64,000 nucleotides of DNA from the NCBI GenBank assembly GCA_963580285.1, contig OY757014.1:11856725-11920724 (forward strand), read 5' to 3'. Positions 40,228-52,542 of the stretch are shown here, piece after piece. Under the pieces are notes generated by a model, which was given only the letters and a program-made list of their open reading frames with translations, did not search any database and had not been told where the DNA came from. Numbering within the stretch: position 1 is the stretch's first letter; every line of letters begins with the position of its first letter. The position numbers and the translations under genes were made by a program. The stretch comes from Lucinisca nassula. Taxonomy: Eukaryota; Mollusca; Bivalvia; Lucinida; Lucinidae.

Positions 40228-43200
40228 GACTTTGCATTTTTACAATTGATACACCTTCACATTTTTAGCTCACCTGAGCCGAAGGCTCATTGGTGAGCTT
40301 ATAGGGTGGTCATGCTGTCTGTATGTCAACATTTTCAAACATCTTCTCCTCTGGAACCGCTGGGCCGATTGAAGCCAAATTTCATGTGGGGCCTCAGTGG
40401 GATGGGGGAACGAAAGTTTCTTCGCGGGGTCCAGGTCACATGACCAAGATGGCCGCCATGCCCATATATGGTAAAAACCCTTGAAAAATCTTCTTCTCCG
40501 GAACCAGTGGGCCGATTGGCCTGAAACTTGGTATGTAGCATTGGGGACTTGGGCCCATCATATTTTGTTCAAATGATGACCCTTGGATGACCTTGACCAA
40601 TTTTAGGCCAAGGTCAAATTTGGTCGCATAGACTTTTGTATGGGAAAAAGTCAATCCGTGTTTTTTTTTGGAAACTATTGCAGCCTGTGATCTGAAAATT
40701 AGTAGATGCAGTAAGCTAAATGGGTGGATGAAACCACATGAGTATTCAAGGTCAAGGTCATTCTTTGACCTTTGTTCAAGGTCATTCAGATATGAGAATT
40801 AAAACTTATTTTTATCAGAAACCACAAAGCCATTTGTAACGAAATTTCATATGAAAGTTTTTTAGAAAAAGGTAATGACAATTAATCAATATGAATTTGG
40901 TCACGTGACCAATATGGCCACCATGCCCATATAAGGTAAAAATCCTTCAGAAATCTTCTTCTCCGGAACCATCGGGCCGATTGGTCTGAAACTTGGTATG
41001 TAGCATTAGGGACTCGGGTCCATCATATTTTGTTCAAATGATGACCTTGACCAATTTTAGTCCAAGGTCAAATTTAGTCATAAACTTTTGTATGGGAAAA
41101 AGTTAAAACCGTGTATTTTTGGAAACTGTTGCAGCTTGTGATCTGAAAATTAATAGATGCAGTAAGCTAAATGGGTGGATGAAATTACATGAGTATTCAA
41201 GGTCAAGGTCATTATTTGACCTTTGTTCAAGGTCATTGAGATATGAGAATTAAAACTTATTTTTCTCAGAAACAACAAAGCCATTTGTAACGAAATTTCA
41301 TATGAAAGTTTTTAAGAACATGGAATGACAATTAATCAATATGAATTTGGTCACATGACCAATATGGCCACCATGCCTATATAAAGTAAAAACCCTTCAA
41401 AAATCTTCTTCTCCGGAACAATTGGGCCGATTGGCCTGAAACTTGGTATGTAGCATTAGGAACTCAGGCCCATCATATTTTGTTCAAATGATGACCCTTG
41501 GATGACCTTGACCGATTTAAGTCCTAGGTCAAATTTGGTGGCTTAGACTTTTGTATGGGAAAAAGTCAAAACCTTGTATTTTTTGGAAACTATTGCAGCC
41601 TGTGATCTGAAAATTAGTAGATGCAGTAAGCTAAATGGGTGAATGAATCTACATGAGTATTCAAGGTCAAGGTCATTATTTGACCGTTGTTCAAGGTCAT
41701 TCAGATATCAGAATTAAAACTTATTTTCTCAGAAACCACAAAGCCATTTGTAACAAAATTTCATATGAAAGTTTTTAAGAACAAGGAAATGACAATTAAT
41801 CAATATGAATTTGGTCAAATGACCAATATGGCCGTAATGCCCATATAAGGTAAAGCCCTTCAGTAATCTTCTTCTCCGGAACCAGTGGGTCGATTATCAT
41901 GCAACTTTGGATGTAGCATTAGGTACTTGGGTCCATCAAATTTTTTCTCAAATTATGACCCTTGGATGACCTTGACCAATTTTAGGCCAAGGTCAAATTT
42001 GGTTGCATAGACTTTTGTATGGGAAGAAGTCCAAATTGTGTATTTTTTGGTAACTATTGCAGCCTTTGATCTGAAATTAGTAGATGCAGTAAGCTAAATG
42101 GGTGGATGAATCTACATGAGTAGTCAAGGTCATTCTTTGACCTTTGTTCAAGGTCATTCAGTTATTGAGAATTAAAACTTATTTTTCTCAGAAACCACAT
42201 AGCCATTTGTAATGAAATTTCATATGAAAGTTTTCAAGAACAAGGAACTGACAATTTATCAATATGAATTTGGTCACATGACCAATATGGCCGTCATGTC
42301 CATATAAGGTAAAAACCCTTCAGAAATCTTCTTCTCTGGAACCAGTGGGCCGATAATCATATAACTTGGTATGTGGCATTGGGAACTTGAGCCCATGATG
42401 ATGACTCCTGAATGACCCTGACCTATTTTAGGCCAAGGTCAAAGTTTTTCGCATAGACTTTTGGATGGGGAAAAAGTCAAAACTGTGTCTTTTTTGAAAA
42501 TATTGCACCTGGTGATCTGAAAATCGGTAGATACAGTAAGCTAAATTAATGGATGAAATGACATGAGTATTCAAGGTCAAAGTCATTCTTTGATCTTGAT
42601 TCAAGGTCATCCAGATATGAGAATTAAAACATATTTTTCTCAGAAACCACTGAGCCATTTGTAACAAAAATTTCATATGCAGCATTGGGGGCTCGGGCTC
42701 ATCACATATTATTCAAATGCTGACTTTCTGATACCTATTTTACGCCAAGGTCAAATTTGGTCACATAGACTTTGGGGTGGGAAAAAGGTCAAAACCATGT
42801 TTTTTTTTTCGGAAACTATTGCAGTCTCTGATCTGAAAATTGATAAATGCAGTTAGCTAAATGAGTGGATGAAACAACATGCGTATTCAAGGTCAAGGTC
42901 ATTCCTTGACCTTGGCCTAAGGCCTTTCAGATATGAAGATTAAAATTTATTTTAAACCAGAACCTCTGTGCCGTTTGTGACCAAATTTTATACTAAGCTC
43001 GTAGAAACAAGTAAATGAAGATTTAAATACATGCGTTTGCTCAAATGACCAAAATGACCTTCATGCCCATATAAGGTAAAAACACTTCAGAAATCGTTTA
43101 CTCCAGAACCAGTGGGCCGATTTTCATTAAACTTGGTATGAAGCATTTGGGATTTGGGATTTGGGCCCACTATAGTTTCTTCAAATGATGACCCCTGGAT

Positions 43201-43864
43201 GGCCATAACCTGTTTTACGCAAAGGTCAAATTTGGTTGCCTCTACATTTGTATTGGAGAAAGTAAAAATATGTGTATTTTTTGGAAACTATTGCAACCTG
43301 TGATCTGAAAATTGGTAGATGCAATAAGCTAAATGAGTGGATAGAACTAAGGTCAATATTATTCTCTGACGTTGTCCCAAGGTCATTCAGATGAAATTAA
43401 AATTTATTTTTCATAGAAACCACTACTCCATTTGTAGCCAAATTTCACTTGAAAACTTATAGGAACAAACAAATGAAAATTTATTAATATGAATTTGGTC
43501 ACATTACTAAAATGGCTGCCATGTCGATATACATGTATACCCTTCGGGTTTTTTTCTTCAAACCAATGGGCCCATTATCAAGTGAAAGACCGAGATTAAT
43601 ACTTGGTAAAAACCCTATAAAATCGTCTTCTCAGAAATGAAATGGCTCCATAAGCTCTCAGCACTCAGGTGAGCGGCTCAGGACCAATGGTCCGCTGGTT
43701 TTAAATAAATTAGGAGATGCTGGTTGGTATGACTGTACTGTTTGTAAGATTTCACTTGTGCGGCACAAGTGAAATCTTACAAACAGTACAGTCATACCAA
43801 CCAGCATCTCCTAATTTATTTAAAAAAATGTGAAGGTGTATCAATTGTAAAAATGCAAAGTCAA
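40228..43864. repeat. Long palindrome split by the HD element
   Basis: The right arm 43763-43864 is the reverse complement of the left arm, which now lies in two pieces: 40228-40266 (GACTTTGCATTTTTACAATT onward) and 43699-43761. With HD removed the arms are about 102 bp with a 1-nt loop. By eye the 63 bp next to the centre (43699-43825) match perfectly. Confidence 0.9.
40267..43698 (+). mobile_element. Hairpin-ended element, family HD, 3.4 kb
   Basis: It starts AGCTCACCTGAGCCGAAGGC, with a GAGCCGAAGGCTC stem-loop, then a short CTGTCTGTATGTC tract. It holds about seven core units of roughly 450 bp with TTCTTCTCCGGAACCAGTGG, GCCGATTGGCCTGAAACTTG, TTCAAGGTCAAGGTCATT and ATGGCCGCCATGCCCATATA. 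The 3' end has CAGGTGAGCGGCTCAGG, the hairpin GGACCAATGGTCC and CTGGTT. Its insertion site is proven by the palindrome it splits: T|T, no duplication. Confidence 0.8.
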
Positions 43865-43893
43865 GTTGTGCCTCGATTATTTTGTTTATTGTT

Positions 43894-44670
43894 AGCTCAC
43901 CTGGAGGGTAAGTTTATGCCATGGCCTGTTGTCTGTCTATCCATCATTAACTTTCCACATTTTTATGATTTTCCCTTTAGAACCAGAAGTCAGATTAAGC
44001 TTATACCTGATAGGAGGCATCCTGGTGACATGGAGATTCAGATTTGCTAAAAAGGTTCATTCAGATTTCCAAAAGGGCTGCTATGGCAGCCAGCTTGAAA
44101 TTCTTCAAACGACATCTCCTCTGGAAGCAAATGTCAAATTGAGCAGAAACTTGATTGGAAGCATCGAATGACATAGAGATTCAAATTTGCTAAAATCGTT
44201 CCGTTCTGATATCAAAGAGATCCTTTGGGAGGCATTTGGGTGACATGGAGATTCAGAATTGCTAAAATTGATGCATTCTGATATCCCAGATGTTGGGCAT
44301 CTTCAATTCTTCAAAGCACCTATATAGTGATTGCATATAATAATATTTACATGGAGGGGCAGCTCAGGTGTTGCAGTATATGTCAAATTCACTGAGTCCT
44401 TGAAGAAGATTCAGTATTGTGGCTTTTTAGCAAACGGCAAGACAGGTGCAAACGATAGATCCACATTGTCAAACTGTACACCCCGACTCTGCATCAACAT
44501 GATCTCTTTCTGAATCCTAATCAAACTAAGCTGTTCAGAAACTTAATCAGAAGCATCAAGATAACATGCAGATTGAGAATTGTTAATGGTAATGTGATCT
44601 GATAGACAAAATGGCCACCAAGGCACAATGTAATGTATGATCAGCCTCATCCAGGTGAGCATTTTCTTGC
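43894..44670 (+). mobile_element. Diverged HD-related element
   Basis: It starts AGCTCACCTGGAGGGTAAG and ends near CAGGTGAGCATTTTCTTGCC (44651-44670). Between them are units with GGTGACATGGAGATTCAGA. No coding region. Confidence 0.5.
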
Positions 44671-44755
44671 CAACTTTGGTATCTTGTTTCAATCAGGGGA
44701 GGCAACTCATGCAAAGTATTTTTGTCTCCCATGTCAATAAAGGTCAACTCTTAAT

Positions 44756-44788
44756 GAAAGAATTTGCTCCTGAGGAGCAAATTCTTTC
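44756..44788. repeat. Perfect hairpin, 16-bp arms
   Basis: GAAAGAATTTGCTCCT, then G, then its exact complement. Confidence 0.9.
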
Positions 44789-44810
44789 CTGTAAGAGTAG
44801 ACCCCTTTTT

Positions 44811-47341
44811 GTCGCACCTGCTATTAGCATGGTGCGATATAGGCACCCGGTTTTCCGTTGTTCGTCCGTCTGTTCGTCAAGGCGTCAACATTTGCGACCA
44901 CCCTAGCGTTCACCCTAAGGTTCAAGTTTATTATAGCCCCGCTTTGAAAAAGTGGGGCTATATTGGATTTGCCATGTCCTTCTGTCATTCCGTAATTCCG
45001 TGATTCCGTTAATTTGTGTTGGCTCCATAACTTTGTATCTGCTTAACATATTTTCATGAAACTTCACACAAATGTTAAACACCATAAGACAATGTGCAGA
45101 GCGAAGGAATTATAACTGTGGATTGCCTACTTTTGGAGTTATTGCCCTTTGAACATTTTCCGTAATTCCGTGATTCCGTTAATTTGTGTTGGCTCCATAA
45201 CTTTGTATCTGCTTAACATATTTTCATGAAACTTCACACAAATGTTAAACACCATAAGACAATGTGCAGAGCGAAGGAATTATAACTGTGGATTGCCTAC
45301 TTTTGGAGTTATTGCCCTTTGAACATTGAAAAATGGCAATTTTAATTGTGTCCGCTTCATAACTCGAAAACCGTTTGAGATATTTTTAGGAAACTTCACA
45401 CAAATGTTAAGCACTATGAGACGATGTGCAGAGCGCAGGAACCATAACTCTGCATTGCTTATTTTTGGAGTTATTGCCCTTTGAACATTGAAAAATGGCA
45501 ATTTTAACAGTGTCCGCTTCATAACTCGAAAACCGTTTGAGATAATTTCATGAAACTTCACACAAACGTTAAGCACTATGAGACAATGTGCAGAGCGCAA
45601 GAACCATAACTCTGGTTTTCGTATTTTCTGTGTGTCTGTCTGTGTGTCTGTCTGTGTCTGTTAACAATTTTCGTGTCCGCTCCATAACTTTAAAACCCAT
45701 TCACATATTTTCATGAAACTTCACACAAACATTAAACACCATGAGATGGTGTGCAGAGTGCAGGAACCATAACTCTGGATTGCCTAATTTTTGAGTTATT
45801 TCCCTTTGAATATTGAAAAATATCAATTTTAGCCGTCTTTGCTCGATAACTCAAAAACCGTTTGAGATAATTTTATGAAACTTCACACAAATGTAAAGCA
45901 CCGTATTACGTGTGCAGAGCGCAGGAACCCAAACTCTGGATTGTCTACTTTTTCAGTTATAGGCTTTTGAATATTAAAAAATGGCAATTTTAACTATGTC
46001 CGCTCCATAACCGTTTCTGATATTTTCATGAAACTTCAAATAAATGAAAAGCACCTTGAGATGATGTGCAGAGTGCAGGAACCATAACTCTGGTTTGCCT
46101 ACTTTAGGAGTTATTGCCCTTTGAACATTTAAAAAGGCAATTTTGACTGTGTCGGCTCCATAACTCACAAACCATTTGAGATATTTTCATGACACTTCAC
46201 ACAAGTGACAATGTGCAGAGCGCAGGAACCCTGACTCTGATTTGCCTACTTTAGGAGTTATTACCCTTTGAACATTGAAAAATGGAAGATGAAATTTAGT
46301 ATAAACATGGACATTCTGGTAATGTATCATGCTCATTGAAATGAGGGACAAGGGCTCACAACTCATAGAGTTTTTCCAGATAATGTAAAATTTTCAACAG
46401 TTATTTCTTGTTCATAACTGTTTTCTCTGCAGCTTAAATAACTTTCTTCTCTGACAGCGCTGAAGCGGGGCTATAGTCAGATCCTCTGACAGCTCTAGTT
46501 TCTCAAGAACTATAAGAGCTTCATTAATGATACTCGGTACAAACTTGTATCTGGAGATGGCAACTAAAATGCAAGCATCCCTATTTGACCTTGACCTACA
46601 TTTTATGGTTCACTGACTTTGTAAAATATTGCGACTACCCTAGCGTTCACCCTAATGGTCAAGTTTATTTCTCAAGAACTGCAAGAGCTTCATTAATGAT
46701 ATTTGGTACAAACTTGAATCTGGGGATAGCAACTTAAATGCAAGCATCCATATTTGACCTTGACCTAAATTTCATTGTACCCTGACTTTGTAAAATATTA
46801 CGACCACCCTAGCATTCACCCGAATGGTCAAGTTTATTTCTCAAGAACTATAAGAGCTTCATTAATGATACTCGGTTCAAACTTGTATCTCGGGTTGGCA
46901 ACTTAAATGCAAGCATCCATATTTGACCTTGACCTACATTTAATGGTTCACCGACTTTTTAAAATATTGCGACCACCCTAGCGTTCACCCAAATGGTCAA
47001 GTTAATTTCTCAAGAACTATAAGAGCTTCATTAATGATACTTGGTACAAACTTGTATCTGGAGATGGAAACTTAAATGCAAGCATCCATATCTGATCTTG
47101 ACCTACATTTTATGGTTCACTGACTTTGTAAAATATTGCAACCACCCTAGCATTCACCCTAATGGTTAAGTTCATTTCTCAAGAATTGTTACAGCTTAAT
47201 TAATGATACTTAGTACAAGCTTGCATTTAAGAATTGCAACTTTTATGCAAGCATCTATGTTTGACCTTGTCCTAGATGTCATGGTTTGCTGAAGTCTTTG
47301 CGCCCCCACAGGCGCGACATAGCCTTTGGCGGAATTCTTGT
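44811..47341 (+). mobile_element. Hairpin-ended element, family HG, with HB nested inside
   Basis: The 5' hairpin is GTCGCACCTGC...GCATGGTGCGAT, followed by GTTCGTCCGTCTGTTCG. Core units of about 155 bp (46500-47290) carry GACCACCCTAGCGTTCACCC and CTCAAGAACTATAAGAGCTT. The 3' end is CAGGCGCGACATAGCC, then GGCGGAATTCTTGT. HB copy 2 lies inside its first unit. Confidence 0.75.
44932..46500 (+). mobile_element. Hairpin-ended element, family HB, copy 2
   Basis: It is near-identical to 58588-60163. It starts TATAGCCCCGCTTTG and ends CTGACAGCTCTAGT. The first core unit is duplicated in tandem (GTGATTCCGTTAATTTGTG at about 45000 and 45170). Other units contain CATAACTCGAAAACCGTTTG and TCATGAAACTTCACACAAA. 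It sits in HG unit text CAAGTTTAT|TTCTCAAG with no duplication. Confidence 0.85.
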
Positions 47342-48305
47342 TCAGTGGGTCAGGGCTTATAGAAAAGTGAACAGGAAGTCCCGAAAGTTGTCTCCCTCTG
47401 AAAAATGATGAAAAAATCTGTCAGGTGTTCCCATTCCCCTTAAATACACAAGCTAATATACCTTCTGTATCATAAGAGGGCCTTGGAGGCACTGCCGAAC
47501 ATTTTCAGATGCAATCCCAGATTGAAGGAGCTGATGGTTGCTTTAAGAAATAGATTAGCTCTAGCATTGAACCATTGAGTAATAAATCACAGTTTGGAGG
47601 TCAGTTGTAAATTACGAGTGTGTAGCTTGAGTGATTTGTCTACTTACAACTGACCAACAAACTGTGATTAATTGCTCAACAATCACACACTTGAGCTGAT
47701 CTATAGTGATTCTAGCACACTGAAATTCAACAATATAATTGTGTTTTTGCTTCAGATTCCCCCAGCCTTTGGCCATTGTTAGAAGAAATCCTGCCAAAAT
47801 AATCCACTGTATCTCACATGCATTTAATTCCCCTGTAATGTTTTTGATGAGAGAAAATGTTTCACTGTCTAACATCAAAGAATCTTTGAGTGATGTCACC
47901 AAACATTGGCTCTTTGCATCACACTCTTCTTCCAAGTGATTTATTGCAGAATAAATCACAGTTTCTTTCCATTGCCTATATAGGCATACTGTACTCGAAT
48001 TTCTGATAAAAATGTGAGGGACTCTAAGGCATTGTCAGCAAATCATTTAACTCTTTATCATGCTGTTCACAACAACACCTATCTTTGGAAACAGTGTAGA
48101 TCCAGATCAGATGGCTTCTGAAGAAGCCATCTGATCAGGATCTACACTGTTTGATATGAAGTTTATGGATTTATAAGAATAAATTACATGATGTAATCTG
48201 ATTGGTTCAAAGTCAGAAATGGGTGTGGCTAAACTGAATATTCAGTATAGGTCAGACTAAATAAGTTTTGGTTGCACTTGATAACACATTACCCATTTAT
48301 TAGCA
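47342..48305. repeat. Upstream flank of the mucolipin exon, with foldbacks
   Basis: An imperfect inverted repeat of about 36-bp arms (47575-47610 and 47645-47682, around ATCACAGTTTG and GGTCAGTTGTAA). A second one (AACAGTGTAGATCCAGATCA with its inverse) at about 48090-48152 is related to the second TTAA MITE family. A minus-strand ORF of 115 aa (47612-47959) lies between foldbacks and has no domain I recognise. TTACCCATTTATTAGCAG just before 48306 could be a splice acceptor. Confidence 0.5.
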
Positions 48306-48308
48306 GAG

Positions 48309-48566
48309 ATGGAGAACCCGGCAGCCAGTGAGGGCGCCACAGGTCAAGGCAATCCCTACAATATACATCTAGCAGATGGGGATCGCCGCCCACCCCTGGA
48401 CAGAAGAAAATCTGCAGGCTATGTGTACACACCACACCAAGAGGACAAACTGTGTAGAAAATTGAAGTTTTTCTTCATGGGACCACATGAGAAGGTGAAG
48501 GCTAAACGGAGATGTCCATGGAAATTACTGATACAGATTCTGAAGATTATTCTGGTAACAGCGCAG
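48309..48566 (+). CDS. MCOLN: Mucolipin (TRPML)-like channel, first coding exon
   Basis: A host exon of 86 codons, from the ATG at 48309 to the splice donor CAG|GTAGGC at 48566/48567, phase 0. The N-terminal 45 residues are variable and polar. Residues 46-86 (DKLCRKLKFFFMGPHEKVKA, then RCPWKLLIQILKI to ILVTAQ) match the conserved cytosolic segment just before the first transmembrane helix of mucolipins, the lysosomal cation channels. In vertebrate mucolipins this block is followed directly by the hydrophobic TM1. The intron here therefore enters within or next to TM1. No second exon is recognisable in the next 15 kb, which are all repeats, so the intron is long or the gene is broken. The exon may start at 48306 if the AG at 48304-48305 is an acceptor. 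Confidence 0.8.
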
Positions 48567-48639
48567 GTAGGCTTTGAGGAAAAAATACCAGTAGTACATA
48601 TGCACCTCTTTATAACCATTAGGGATTTGTTTATGTAAC

Positions 48640-49855
48640 TTTATTGGAAATAGGAATATGTATTAGGCCAAGACGACCTGTCACACAGAAGAATGATTGT
48701 TCCCCCTTTCTTAATTTCCAAGTTATGCCCCTTTGATTTTTTTTTTTTTTCCAAAAAATTCTTGTATGCTCCATAACTCTGCAACCGTTAGAAATATATT
48801 CATGCAACTTTTAAGATAAAAGTGATTGTTTCCCCTTTCTTAGTTTCCAAGTTATGCCCCTTGATTAATATTTTCATAACCTTCTGTCCGTAAACTCCAT
48901 AACCCTTACTGATTTCTTCATGCAACTTTATAGGAATATGTAATGTGTAGAAACAATGTGTCCAGCACAAGGATGATTGTTCCCCCTGTCTTAGCTTCCA
49001 AGTTATGCCCCTTTGAGTATTATTTTTTTTTTGTTAATTCTTGTATGCTCCATACATGTATCTCAGTAACCGTTATTGATTTTTTCATGCAACTTTATAG
49101 GAATATGCATAAGGTCAAGAATGATTGTTCCCCCTTTCTTAGTTTTCAAGTTATGCCCCCTCGATTAATTTTTTCCAAACATTCTTGTAAATGCCATAGC
49201 TCAGAACTGTTAGAGATATCTTCATTCAACTTAATAGGAACTAGAATACTGTCGATGGCGCGCCATCGCAAATCCCCACGTTTTCTACAGAGGGGCCAAG
49301 TACTGAAAACCCCTCACCCTGGGCCCTAATTTGACTCCATGGTCAAAATATTACCTGTATTATATTCTACTAATCATGCCCTTCAATTTCATATGCCACA
49401 TGACTATGTTTCAAAAAACTTAAATTTTGACCCGTTGACCCCTCTCCCAGGGCCCCAATCTGACCCCAGGGTCAAAATTTTACTTGTAGTTTATTCTACC
49501 CATTATCCCCTTCGCATAGATATGCAACATGACTATGTTCTGAAAAACTTTAATTTTGACCCCCGACCCCCCAAGTCCGACCCCCAGGGCGTGACCTAGG
49601 GGTCACAGCCAAAATCCCGTTCAATATGTTTTACTTTTTTCATAACTAAGTACATGTGCAAAGTTTGGCATCAAAATCTTCAAAATTGACTTTGTAATTG
49701 AATTTTATTGATATTTGACCTTTTGACCCCTCCCCAGGGCCCCTGGGGGCGGGGACAAAAAAAAATGTGCTCTTGCGCAAGCCATTCATGTAAGCAACTC
49801 GCATACCGAATTTGGTTGAATTCCGGCTAACGGTTTGGGAGGAGATAGCCGGACG

Positions 49856-49898
<43 letters not shown>

Positions 49899-50175
49899 GG
49901 AGGCGATAACAATATCCCCACTTTTTTTTAAAAACGTGGGGATAATAAGTGTTAAGTCACCTTGATGTGTCGCGAAGAAAGAAGGATTGTTGCCCCTTTC
50001 TTAGTTTCAGACTTATGCACCTTTGATTAATTTTTCTAAACATTCTTGTACGCTTCATAACTCAGTAAAACTCAAGGATATCTTCATGCATCTTTATAGG
50101 AATATGTATTAGTTGAAGACAATGTGTCATGCTCAATAATGATTGGTCCAAATTATGCATCTTTGATTAATTTTT
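48640..50175 (+). mobile_element. Tandem-core array, family HI, interrupted by HH
   Basis: Units of about 190 bp contain TTGTATGCTCCATAACTC, TTCATGCAACTTTATAGGAA, ATTGTTCCCCCTTTCTTAG and CCAAGTTATGCCCCTTTGA. They continue after HH (49946-50175), again at 54399-54630, and in a second copy at 55.35-56.7 kb. They lie in the first intron of the mucolipin-like gene. Confidence 0.7.
49241..49945 (-). mobile_element. Hairpin-ended element, family HH, inverted
   Basis: Read on the minus strand it starts TTATCCCCACG with hairpin partner GTGGGGATA, has the long CCGTCTGTCTGTCTGTCTG tract (49850-49900), then cores with GACCCCTCCCCAGGGCCCC. It ends in hairpin GATGGCGCGCCATC and then CAGTATTCTAG. It splits HI text AGGAATAAGTG exactly (AGGAA|TAAG), again at T|T on the minus strand with no duplication. 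Confidence 0.75.
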
Positions 50176-52542
50176 AGCTCACCTGAGCCGAAGGCTCCGG
50201 GGGAGCTATTGTGATTGGTCACCGTCCGTCGTCGACGTCGTCCGTATGTCCGTCCGTTCACAATTTCTTTAAACAACATCTCCTCCAAAACTACTGAACA
50301 GATTCTAACCAACCTTGGCAGAAATGATCCTTAGGTGGTCCTCTCTCAAAGTGTTCAAAGAATTCCATTCCATGCAGAACTATGGTTGCCATGGCAACAA
50401 AAAGGGGAAAATAAGAAAAAAACCTTTAAAAATCTTCTTCTCTGAAACCAGAAGGCCTAGGTCTTTGATATTTGGTATGAAGCTTCATCTAGTGGACCTC
50501 TACCAAGATTGTTCAAATTATAGCCCTGGGGCCAAAAACAGCCCCGCCCTGGGGCCCACTGGTTTTACATAGGCTTATATAGGGAAAACCTGTAAAAATC
50601 TTCTTGTCTGAAACCAGAAGGCCCAGATCTTTGATATTTGGTATGAAGCTTCATCTTGTGGACCTCTACAAAGATTGTTCCAATTATAGCCCTGGGGCCA
50701 AAAATGGCCCCGCCCCGGGGCCCACTGGTTTTATATAGGCTTATATAGGGAAAACATATAAAAATCTTCTTCTGAAACCAGAAGGCCTAGGTCATTGATA
50801 TTTGGTATGAAGCTTCATCTAGTGGACCTCTACCAAGATTGTTCAAATTGTAGCCCTGGGCCAAAAACGACCCCGCCCCTGGGCCCACTGATTTTACATA
50901 GGCTTATATAGGGAAAACCTTTAAAAATCTTCTTTTCTGAAACCAGAAGGCCGAGGGCTTTGATATTTGGTATGAAGCTTTATCTAGTGGACCTCTACCA
51001 AGATTGTTCAAATTATAGCCCTGGGGCCAAAAAGGGCCCTACTGGTTTTATTAGCTCACCGTCACATAGTGATGAGGTGAGCTTTTGGGATCCCTTTTTG
51101 TGCGTCCGTGCGTGTGTGCGTAAACAGTTTCTTCAAACGACATATCCTCCTAAACCACTGATCGGATTTTGACCAAACTTCACAGGAATGATCCTTGAGT
51201 GGTCATCTTTCAAAGTTGTTCAAATGGTTTTGGTCTGTTGCACATCTAGGTCACAGGAGCCAAAAATAGATTTTTTTCACTGAAAACTTAAAAAATCTTC
51301 TCTGAAACCACAAAGCCCAGGTCATTGATATTTGGTATGAAGCTTCATCTAGTGGACCCCTACCAAGATTGTTCAAATTATAGTGCTTGGGCAAAAAATG
51401 CCCCCGCCCCGGGGCCCACTGATTTTACATATGCTTATATAGGGAAAACCTTTAAACATCTTGTTGTCTGGAACCAGAAGGCCCAGGTCTTTGATATTTG
51501 GCATGAAGCTTCAGCTAGTGGACCTCTACCAAGATTGTTCAAATTATTGCCCTGGGGCCAAAAACTGTCCCCGCACCAGGGCCCCCTGGTTTTACAAAGG
51601 CATTATAGGGAAGCCTTTAAAAAACTTCTTGTCTGAAACCAGAAGGCCCAGGTCTATGATATTTGGTATAAAGTTTCATCTAGTGGACTTCTACCATGAT
51701 TGTTTACCCCATCATAGGGCCCACTGGTCTTACATAGACTTACATAGGGAAACTTTTAGAAATCTTCTTGTCTGAAACCAGAAGGCCTGGGGCTTTGATA
51801 TTTGTTATTAAGTTTCATGTAGTGGACCTCTACGAAAATTGTTCAAATAATGGACCTGGGGCCAAAAGTTGCCCTGCCCAGACACCCAGATATAAATCCC
51901 TTAGCTCAGGTGAGCGATATAGGACCATCATGGTCCTCTTGTATAGGCTTATATAGGAAAAACATAAAATTCTTCTTCTCTGAAACCAGAAGGCCTAGGT
52001 CATTGATATTTGGTATGAAGCTTCATCTAGTGGTCCTCTACCAAGATTGTTCAAATTAAAGCCCTGGGGCCAAAAACAACCCCGCCCTGTGGCCCACTGG
52101 TTTTCCATAGGCTTATATAGGGAAAACCTTTAAAAATCTTCTTTTCTGAAACCAGAAGGCCAAGGTCTTAGATATTTGGTATGAAGCTTCATCTAGTGGA
52201 CCTCTACCAAGATTGTTCAAATTATAGCCCAAGGGCCAAAAATGGCCCAACCCGGGGCCCACTGGTTTTATATAGGCTTATATAGGCAAACCTTAAAATA
52301 TCTTCTTCTCTGAAACCAGTAGACCTAGGTCATTGATATTTTGGTATGAAGCTTCATCTAGTGGACCTCTACCAAGATTGTTCAAATTAAATCCCTGGGG
52401 CCAAAAACGCCCCCGCACCAGGGCCCACTGGTTTTACATAGGCTTATATAGGGAAAACCTTTAAAAATCTTCTTGTCTGAAACAAGACGGCCCATGTCTT
52501 TGATATTTGGTATGAAGCTTCATCTAGTGGATGTCTACCAAT
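50176..52542 (+). mobile_element. Hairpin-ended element, family HE, 3' truncated
   Basis: It starts AGCTCACCTGAGCCGAAGGC like HD, then a TCCGTATGTCCGTCC tract, then about ten units of roughly 180 bp (TCTTCTCTGAAACCAGAAGG, TTGATATTTGGTATGAAGC, CTAGTGGACCTCTACCAAG). It contains a nested relative at 51053-51944. Its own 3' end is missing where HC copy 2 begins. Several plus-strand ORFs of 60-104 aa are repeat shadows. Confidence 0.75.
51053..51944 (+). mobile_element. Nested HE-like element
   Basis: It starts TAGCTCACCGTCACATAGTG, with stem partner GATGAGGTGAGCT, then GTGCGTCCGTGCGTG. It ends TTAGCTCAGGTGAGC, hairpin AGGACCATCATGGTCCT and CTTGT. The host unit text GGTTTTATATAGGCTT, seen at 50.73 and 52.27 kb, is split by it with nothing duplicated. 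Confidence 0.75.

Noticed and set aside
47612..47959. 115-aa minus-strand ORF, possibly an exon
   Set aside because: It has somewhat protein-like composition, but no recognised family, and it lies between foldback arms; support is too weak.
50315..52059. Family of 60-104-aa ORFs with SETRRPRSLIFGMKL
   Set aside because: Translations of the HE core unit; frames are broken repeatedly and there is no start or domain logic.
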